Assembly: GCF_900105165.1 (NCBI RefSeq)
Contig: NZ_LT629740.1
Span: forward strand, 5,270,001 to 5,334,000
Origin: Mucilaginibacter mallensis
Lineage (GTDB): Bacteria > Bacteroidota > Bacteroidia > Sphingobacteriales > Sphingobacteriaceae
Length of the DNA stretch: 64,000 bases
Direction: 5' to 3'
Shown: positions 59,351-64,000 of the stretch, in pieces
How the letters are laid out: each line of letters begins with the position of its first letter
Numbering within the stretch: position 1 is the stretch's first letter
Position numbers and translations under genes: made by a program
Notes under the pieces: generated by a model
What the model was told of the DNA's origin: nothing
What the model saw: only the letters and a program-made list of their open reading frames with translations
Databases searched by the model: none

Positions 59351-59944
59351 ATGATGAAAAGACCTTTACTTTTATTAGCACTGCTTTTTTTGATGAAAGC
59401 AGGATACGGTCAGCAAGCCCCATACACTTTACCACTCCCGCAAAACTGGGGCACGGAAACTATAAAGCTCCCTATTGATTTCGCCCCGAAAATTGCGCTG
59501 AAGGGTGTTGAAGAACTCCGCTTTACACCCGGTTGGGGCGATAGTAAAAGCGGCGAATACTGGTCGTACATATTTATGTGGTTTGTTGATGGCAAACCCA
59601 ACCTGAACAGCGATACGCTGACAAGCTATTTAACCCAATACTTTAACGGGCTATATATTTCCAACCTCAAAAACAAAACAGCGCCTTTGCCAGCTAATTT
59701 CACCAAAGCCGAAGTTAAAAAGGTGAATACTCTCCCCAACGATCAGCAAACCTACGAAGGCACCATCGCCACGCTTGATTTTTTAACCGGGCAACCCATT
59801 AGCTTTTTTGCCCGCGTGCATATCCGCAATTTTGATAAGATAAAACACACAGCAGTGTTATTTGAGATCTCGCCGCAGGCATACAGCCAACCAGCATGGG
59901 GAAGTCTGGATGCGGTTGTGGGTGAGTTTAGGGTGGCGGAATAG
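59351..59944 (+). CDS. Secreted protein of unknown function
   Basis: 197 residues, MMKRPLLLLALLFLMKAGYG, signal peptide cleaved after GYG or AYG-like site. The mature part has LPLPQNWGTETIKLPIDFAP, GVEELRFTPGWGD and a C-terminal HTAVLFEISPQAYSQP, rich in aromatic residues. I do not recognise the family. It is of the size of many periplasmic Bacteroidota proteins. No operon partner is visible. Confidence 0.6.
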   Translation: MMKRPLLLLALLFLMKAGYGQQAPYTLPLPQNWGTETIKLPIDFAPKIALKGVEELRFTPGWGDSKSGEYWSYIFMWFVDGKPNLNSDTLTSYLTQYFNGLYISNLKNKTAPLPANFTKAEVKKVNTLPNDQQTYEGTIATLDFLTGQPISFFARVHIRNFDKIKHTAVLFEISPQAYSQPAWGSLDAVVGEFRVAE

Positions 59945-59954
59945 AAAGCTTCAT

Positions 59955-60345
59955 CCCTCTTTGTCGCTTGCGACAGAGAGGGTGGTCGGGCGAAGCCAAG
60001 ACCGCGTGAGTTAAAATATGCAAGCAGTAACACAGGATGATCTTTTACGCGCTCCGTTTGACTCACCCCGACTACGCTACGCGTGTCGACCCTCTCTGCG
60101 GCAAGCCGCAAAGAGGGTGAGCATAGGTATGGTTCACTCCTTCCTGTGCCCTCAGGGTCATGTTGAGGCACTCGAAACATGTGGGCAAAGGCCTCTGCAC
60201 CCACCCTTTCGGGCTACGCTGTGAATGATAGCCAGCCACCCTGCGTTAGTGATAGCAGCGGATACCGGCCCAATCGAGGGCCTTAGTGCAGGCTGTGACT
60301 AAGGCCTGTGCAGTATGAGCGGATAGCACGGGCCGAAGGCAACGC
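59955..60345. repeat. Repeat cluster: families J, A (degenerate) and K
   Basis: No gene is convincing in this 415-base gap. Family J hairpins: 59955-59982 (CCCTCTTTGTCG / CGACAGAGAGGG) and 60090-60117 (CCCTCTCTGCGGC / GCCGCAAAGAGGG). A degenerate family A unit lies at about 60152-60225. A structured element (K) follows, with GGCCC / GGGCC and GGCCTTAGT / ACTAAGGCC (60279-60306) and the word GAGCGGATAGCACGGGCC near 60317-60334. Confidence 0.7.
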
Positions 60346-60359
60346 CCTAATAACCATTC

Positions 60360-60838
60360 CTAACCCTGATATGGTCCGCCCGGCACTCCCCATCCCCAAA
60401 CAGGCATAGGTACATTAGGGTCTTCGCTTACACTATCCGTATTGGAGTTTATGACAGCAATTCGGGTTCCCCATTCTAAATAAGCCATAAACGCTGAACG
60501 AAATTCAGGATCATCGGGCAGGCTTAATTCATCGGCTGTTTGCACTAGGAGTTCCATCCAGCGTTTACGGTGTTCCTGCGTTAATATTTCGACAGGTGTT
60601 TTTGTATCATTTTAAAATGACTGCCTTCCGATTCACTGTACACTTTCGGCCCACCTAATACCTCTGCAACAAAATGAGCCACATGCAACCGGTGTTCGGG
60701 CGACATGTGTTTAAATACAGGTTCCAATATATCATCAGCCAAAACCTTATCATAAAATTTATCGAAAAGGGTTACAAAGGCAGGCATACCACCGGCCCAT
60801 TCGTACAGTGAGGGTATAGCAGGTGTGGTGTTTTCCAT
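60360..60838 (-). pseudogene. Group II truncated hemoglobin, interrupted by a frameshift
   Basis: From ATG at 60838 (MENTTPAIPSLYEWAGGMPA) the frame shows the 2-on-2 globin pattern with FVTLFDKFYDKVLADD, FKHMSPEHRLHVAHFV and EVLGGPKVYSES, then stops at 60581. The next frame (from about 60590) continues with the expected EILTQEHRKRWMELLVQ, TADELSLPDDPEFRSAFMAY and LEWGTRIAVINS, and ends at 60360. One missing base near 60588-60592 explains both. The whole would be about 160 residues. Either the gene is dead, or the base is a sequencing error. Normal function is oxygen or nitric-oxide handling. Confidence 0.75.
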
Positions 60839-60916
60839 GGCATTCTGTTTTATTGCCACAAAGGTATGCAGAAAATCCTGTGAAATTTACGCTGTCACTG
60901 TCACCATGCTGATGAG

Positions 60917-60977
60917 ACTCTCCCGACATCGCTACGCTTATCGACCCTCTCTGCGGCAGGCCGCAAAGAGGGTGAGG
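60917..60977. repeat. Repeat family J, third copy
   Basis: CCCTCTCTGCGGC / GCCGCAAAGAGGG (60945-60972), with about 60 bases of extended similarity to 60062-60121. It touches the 3' end of the TonB receptor gene. Confidence 0.75.
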
Positions 60978-60980
60978 AAA

Positions 60981-63149
60981 TTATTCAAGTTTAAGCCTGA
61001 TCCCAACATTAACAACAACCCCATCCAAAGGAGCATATATATCCTTAAAAACAGGATCTGTTATTGTTCCTGTATAAATGCTTCCCCAGCGTGTTTGTCT
61101 TTGGTCGGTTAGGTTTTCGGCGTTAATGAAAACATCAAAGTGTGTCCACATTTTTTGGACCAGCATCCCAAAAGTCCAAAAACCCCGGCCGGTGGTTCCA
61201 TCGTTCAGCAATTGTTCACTGTTATAAAAGCCTTCAATCCCTGCCCTGAAACTGTTTTCAACTTCGTAAGTTACATCTGCGCTTACCCTATTTTTGGGTG
61301 TAAGCGGTTGCATGGTAGTTACATCATTTATATCCCGCTTGGTATCGGTATAAGTATAACCAAGGTAAATGCCCAAGTTATCTATGAAGAGTTTAAGGTT
61401 GGTTTCCGCCCCACTGGTTGTTAAATGGCCCGGGGCATTAGCATAAATATTATTTTCGAGCAAAAGCGGATCATTAACTAGGGTATAAAAAAACAGCTGA
61501 TTAATATTCACCACCGCATCGCCGATTGTATTACGATAGTTAACATCAGCATTAAGGCCGTATGATTGCTCCGCCTTTAAGTTGGCTATATTTACCGGCT
61601 GAATACCTTTAAAACCCTGTTCCTCGGTCTGGTCGCTAAATATGGTTGGCATTTTATATCCCAGTCCGCCGCCTATCCTGCTTGTTAAATGCTTATCCCA
61701 TTTAAACAAACCATTTATACGCGGCAGCAGAAAAACGCCGCTGGATTTATTAACAGGGGCCGGAGTATTATAATCCAGCCTTAAACCAGTTTCAAGCGAA
61801 AACAAACTGCTGGCTTTATAAGTATTTTGAACAAAGCCTCCTAAAGTATTAATACTATAACTCAAATAGCTCATTGGCGGCGGTACAGAAAGATTATCTG
61901 TTAACAGATCGGCACCCAAAACCCAGTTGAATTTCTTACTATGCTCTACATAGTTTACTTCACTGTATGACGATGTTTGTTTGCCCTTAAACTCATAGTC
62001 TGGTTCCGATAAACTCCGGTCAAAATAACCAATGGTATTCTTAAAGTTGATCTGACTTGATGTATCAATTTTATGGGTGAAAGATAACTGTGTGGAAAAG
62101 CGGTAGGTTTTGTTTTGTTCGAAATATTGGTGCAAGTCATCCGGCTTTCCATCAACTACCTGCACATCGCCCCCTAACCTGTTTTCATACGTACCGTTCA
62201 AGCCTACCCAACCCGAATCTTTATCATTTATATAAAAAAACACTTTGGGGTTTATGGTAAAACGGTTTGTTTTAGGTATGGCAGTAAAATCGGTACCCGC
62301 CGGGGCATATGCGCCGTTATAATTGTATGAGCCAAAAATAGTTGTGCCTATATGCTGCCATTTTTGTGAATAATAACCATCGGCATCAGCACCTTTAGCC
62401 GAATTTCCATTTAATAAGAACGTTAGCTCCGGTTTATCTTCAGGTGTTTTGCTGATGAGGTTCACCAAGCCGGCGATGGCGCCGCCACCATATAAGGTTG
62501 ATGCCGATCCCTTGATAAACTCTACCTGTTTTAAATCCAATGGCGATACCTGCAACAGGCTCAGCCCGCCTGAAAAGCCCTGGTATAGCGGCATACCATC
62601 CTTTAATAGCTGGGTGTATCGGCTGTCGAGCCCTTGTATTCTAAAATTTGCCGTACTGCTAACAGCCGATGTTTGCTGTACCTGAATACCAGTTGTTTCA
62701 CCGAGCAGCATTTTAATATCGCCGGGGCGCATGGTGCCTTTTTCGCCCAGCTCCTCCTGCGGCAGGGCTTCAATACGCGTAGGTATGTCGCTCAGGTTTT
62801 GGTTGGTTCTGGTAGTTTGCACCCTTACCTCTGCCAGTTCACCAGCCAATGGCTCAAGTGAAATTTCAATTGGTTCACCGCCATTTTTTTCAGGGAAATC
62901 AATAGTCATATCTTTTGAAATATAACCGACAAAACTAAAGGTGATCTCAAGCTTGCCATTGGGGATATTGTTGATTGTTATATTCCCGGCGGTATCGGCA
63001 GTCGCACCAATTTTCAGGGATGTGATTACAGCGCTTGCACCTGTTAATGGTTTCTTAGTATCGTCGTCTTTAATAACGGCTTTAAATATATTTTGGGCAT
63101 ATATGGCATTACTTGCCAGTATAGCCAGTATGGTTAAAAGTTTTTTCAT
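60981..63149 (-). CDS. TonB-dependent receptor
   Basis: 722 residues. The signal peptide is MKKLLTILAILASNAIYA. A carboxypeptidase-regulatory-like domain (FKAVIKDDDTKKPLTGASAV) is followed by the plug (IKMLLGETTGIQVQQTSAVS, IQGLDSRYTQLLKDGMPL and LKQVEFIKGSASTLYGGGAI) and a 22-strand-type barrel with the C-terminal VVVNVGIRLKLE. The plug and the DGMPLYQG motif are typical of siderophore or vitamin-type receptors. The ligand is not determinable. An upstream small secreted protein gene may be co-transcribed. Confidence 0.92.
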   Translation of the reverse strand: MKKLLTILAILASNAIYAQNIFKAVIKDDDTKKPLTGASAVITSLKIGATADTAGNITINNIPNGKLEITFSFVGYISKDMTIDFPEKNGGEPIEISLEPLAGELAEVRVQTTRTNQNLSDIPTRIEALPQEELGEKGTMRPGDIKMLLGETTGIQVQQTSAVSSTANFRIQGLDSRYTQLLKDGMPLYQGFSGGLSLLQVSPLDLKQVEFIKGSASTLYGGGAIAGLVNLISKTPEDKPELTFLLNGNSAKGADADGYYSQKWQHIGTTIFGSYNYNGAYAPAGTDFTAIPKTNRFTINPKVFFYINDKDSGWVGLNGTYENRLGGDVQVVDGKPDDLHQYFEQNKTYRFSTQLSFTHKIDTSSQINFKNTIGYFDRSLSEPDYEFKGKQTSSYSEVNYVEHSKKFNWVLGADLLTDNLSVPPPMSYLSYSINTLGGFVQNTYKASSLFSLETGLRLDYNTPAPVNKSSGVFLLPRINGLFKWDKHLTSRIGGGLGYKMPTIFSDQTEEQGFKGIQPVNIANLKAEQSYGLNADVNYRNTIGDAVVNINQLFFYTLVNDPLLLENNIYANAPGHLTTSGAETNLKLFIDNLGIYLGYTYTDTKRDINDVTTMQPLTPKNRVSADVTYEVENSFRAGIEGFYNSEQLLNDGTTGRGFWTFGMLVQKMWTHFDVFINAENLTDQRQTRWGSIYTGTITDPVFKDIYAPLDGVVVNVGIRLKLE

Positions 63150-63239
63150 GAAAATTATTGATAAAAGCTGTTAAAACAGCCATAAGCAGATAGCAGCATC
63201 CTTAAAAGGAAACTTCCACATTAAATAAAGAAATGGAGA

Positions 63240-63638
63240 CTAAGCTAACGGCGGACGAAATAATTCAGGATGAAAATCTGTAGTGGCAACAGGATTTTTT
63301 AGTTGGGTATGATCAATTTTAAAATCCTTTATGGTAATACACAGCGACTCAACGCGGTTATATAAAAAACTAATACTGGCGGGTGAATGCTGAAATTGGA
63401 TCGACATACCGGCACTTTCAGGTTTGTCTTTTTTATTGTGCCCAAGTAAGGCTTTTCCGGCTAATAGGTAATCGCCGATAAAATCAATTATGTCGGCATC
63501 TCCCCTGCTGGCTATTTTTTCATAAGAATGATACATATTGGGGATATCGCCCGCTAATGAAAAATCAGAAAGCGGTAAAAAAATGCTGCCCATTAAAAAT
63601 AGGCATGATAACAAGCAGACAGTGCATTTTTTCAACAT
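63240..63638 (-). CDS. Small secreted protein upstream of the TonB receptor
   Basis: 132 residues from ATG at 63638 (MLKKCTVCLLSCLFLMGSIF). Hydrophobic N-terminal signal, cysteines at its edge. Mature part MYHSYEKIASRGDADIIDFI, GDYLLAGKALLGHNKKD and an ending TDFHPELFRPPLA. Small proteins of this kind are often found directly before metal- or heme-related TonB receptors. Family HYC_CC_PP was considered but the HYC and CC motifs are not there. It is on the same strand as the receptor, 90 bases upstream. Confidence 0.6.
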   Translation of the reverse strand: MLKKCTVCLLSCLFLMGSIFLPLSDFSLAGDIPNMYHSYEKIASRGDADIIDFIGDYLLAGKALLGHNKKDKPESAGMSIQFQHSPASISFLYNRVESLCITIKDFKIDHTQLKNPVATTDFHPELFRPPLA

Positions 63639-63663
63639 CGAAACAAAAATAGAGAATATAAAG

Positions 63664-64000
63664 TTAGCCTGCCACTTCCTTTTTCGGAAATACCAGCGAT
63701 GCCACAATACTGGTCGCTAAAATCAATAAGATAATGAGTAATGAAGTAAACGTGGTTAGGCCGATCTTCTCGCCATACTCCCCGACCAGCATTTTAAGGC
63801 CGATGAAGGTTAGCAGCAGCGCCAGTCCGGTTTTAAGGTAGTGGAACTTATCAATAACATTCACCAGTAAAAAGAACATGGAGCGCAGGCCCAGTATGGC
63901 AAATATGTTGGAGAAGAAAACGATATAAGGATCTTTGGTCACCGAAAATATGGCAGGAATGGAATCAACCGCGAAAACAAGATCGGTTACTTCAATGATC
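63664..64000 (-). CDS. TerC family membrane protein, C-terminal part (cut by window edge)
   Basis: The open frame runs from the window end to a stop at 63664, about 112 residues. EVTDLVFAVDSIPAIFSV, then TKDPYIVFFSNIFAILGLRS, is the conserved TerC/Alx region with the acidic residues of the transport core. Two more helices follow, and the end is LVFPKKEVAG. Members are manganese- or tellurium-linked integral membrane proteins. The N-terminal part is outside the window. Confidence 0.88.
   Translation of the reverse strand, partial: IIEVTDLVFAVDSIPAIFSVTKDPYIVFFSNIFAILGLRSMFFLLVNVIDKFHYLKTGLALLLTFIGLKMLVGEYGEKIGLTTFTSLLIILLILATSIVASLVFPKKEVAG

Noticed and set aside
59752..60204. Minus-strand 150-codon open frame across the end of the 59351 gene and the repeat cluster
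   Set aside because: It is antisense to a gene with a signal peptide and otherwise consists of translated family J and A repeats; composition is not protein-like.
63240..63638. HYC_CC_PP family membership for the small protein before the TonB receptor
   Set aside because: Only a terminal PP-like ending fits; the H-Y-C and C-C motifs that define the family are missing.
1..64000. CRISPR array, prophage, insertion sequence or integrase
   Set aside because: Repeats here are palindromic pairs in gaps without regular spacers, and no transposase, integrase or phage structural gene is recognisable.

Overview
The window looks like chromosomal DNA of a Bacteroidota bacterium of the family Sphingobacteriaceae, most like Mucilaginibacter or a close relative. 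This is inferred from protein character, not from a search. Supporting signs are SusC/TonB-type receptors with N-terminal carboxypeptidase-regulatory-like domains, a TamB-like giant, a bactofilin next to an M23 peptidase, a LemA/TPM cluster, menaquinone genes of the futalosine route, near absence of Shine-Dalgarno sequences, and several promoters of the TTTG / TAnnTTTG type. I see no prophage, insertion sequence, integrase or CRISPR array.

Layout. 0-5 kb: partial AraC regulator, NAD(P)-binding protein, alpha/beta hydrolase, cupin, small proteins, a tRNA (CAT anticodon) and a regulator remnant. 5-19 kb: housekeeping genes (START-like protein, LptF/LptG permease, ribBA, TamB-like protein, tsaD, recA, an Lhr-type helicase). 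19-34 kb: flavin reductase, M16 peptidase, an acetyltransferase-like membrane protein divergent from anmK, three amidohydrolase domains in two genes, and an outer-membrane barrel. 34-37.5 kb: trpE-trpG-trpC behind a Trp-rich leader peptide and an attenuator hairpin. 37.7-42.8 kb: hflX, mqnB/mqnD, queD-folE, fabD. 42.9-52.3 kb: a very large orphan histidine kinase, an AT-rich insert with a frameshifted small gene, an A-type Fe-S carrier, a mutase catalytic subunit and dnaA. 52.6-64 kb: Nudix hydrolase, lemA-TPM-TPM, bactofilin-M23, bacilliredoxin, cdaA, a frameshifted truncated hemoglobin, a TonB receptor and a partial TerC.

The dominant non-genic feature is a dense population of short palindromic repeats, about ten sequence families, usually as inverted pairs that fill the gaps between genes. 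At five places repeat sequence has become coding: inside the helicase, inside mqnD, inside mqnB, and as the N-termini of trpG and trpC. The stop codon of trpG also lies in a repeat, and probably that of mqnB.

The two observations I rate highest are the trp attenuator, whose leader peptide starts almost at the predicted transcription start, and the in-frame domestication of REPIN-like repeats at variable loops and gene ends.
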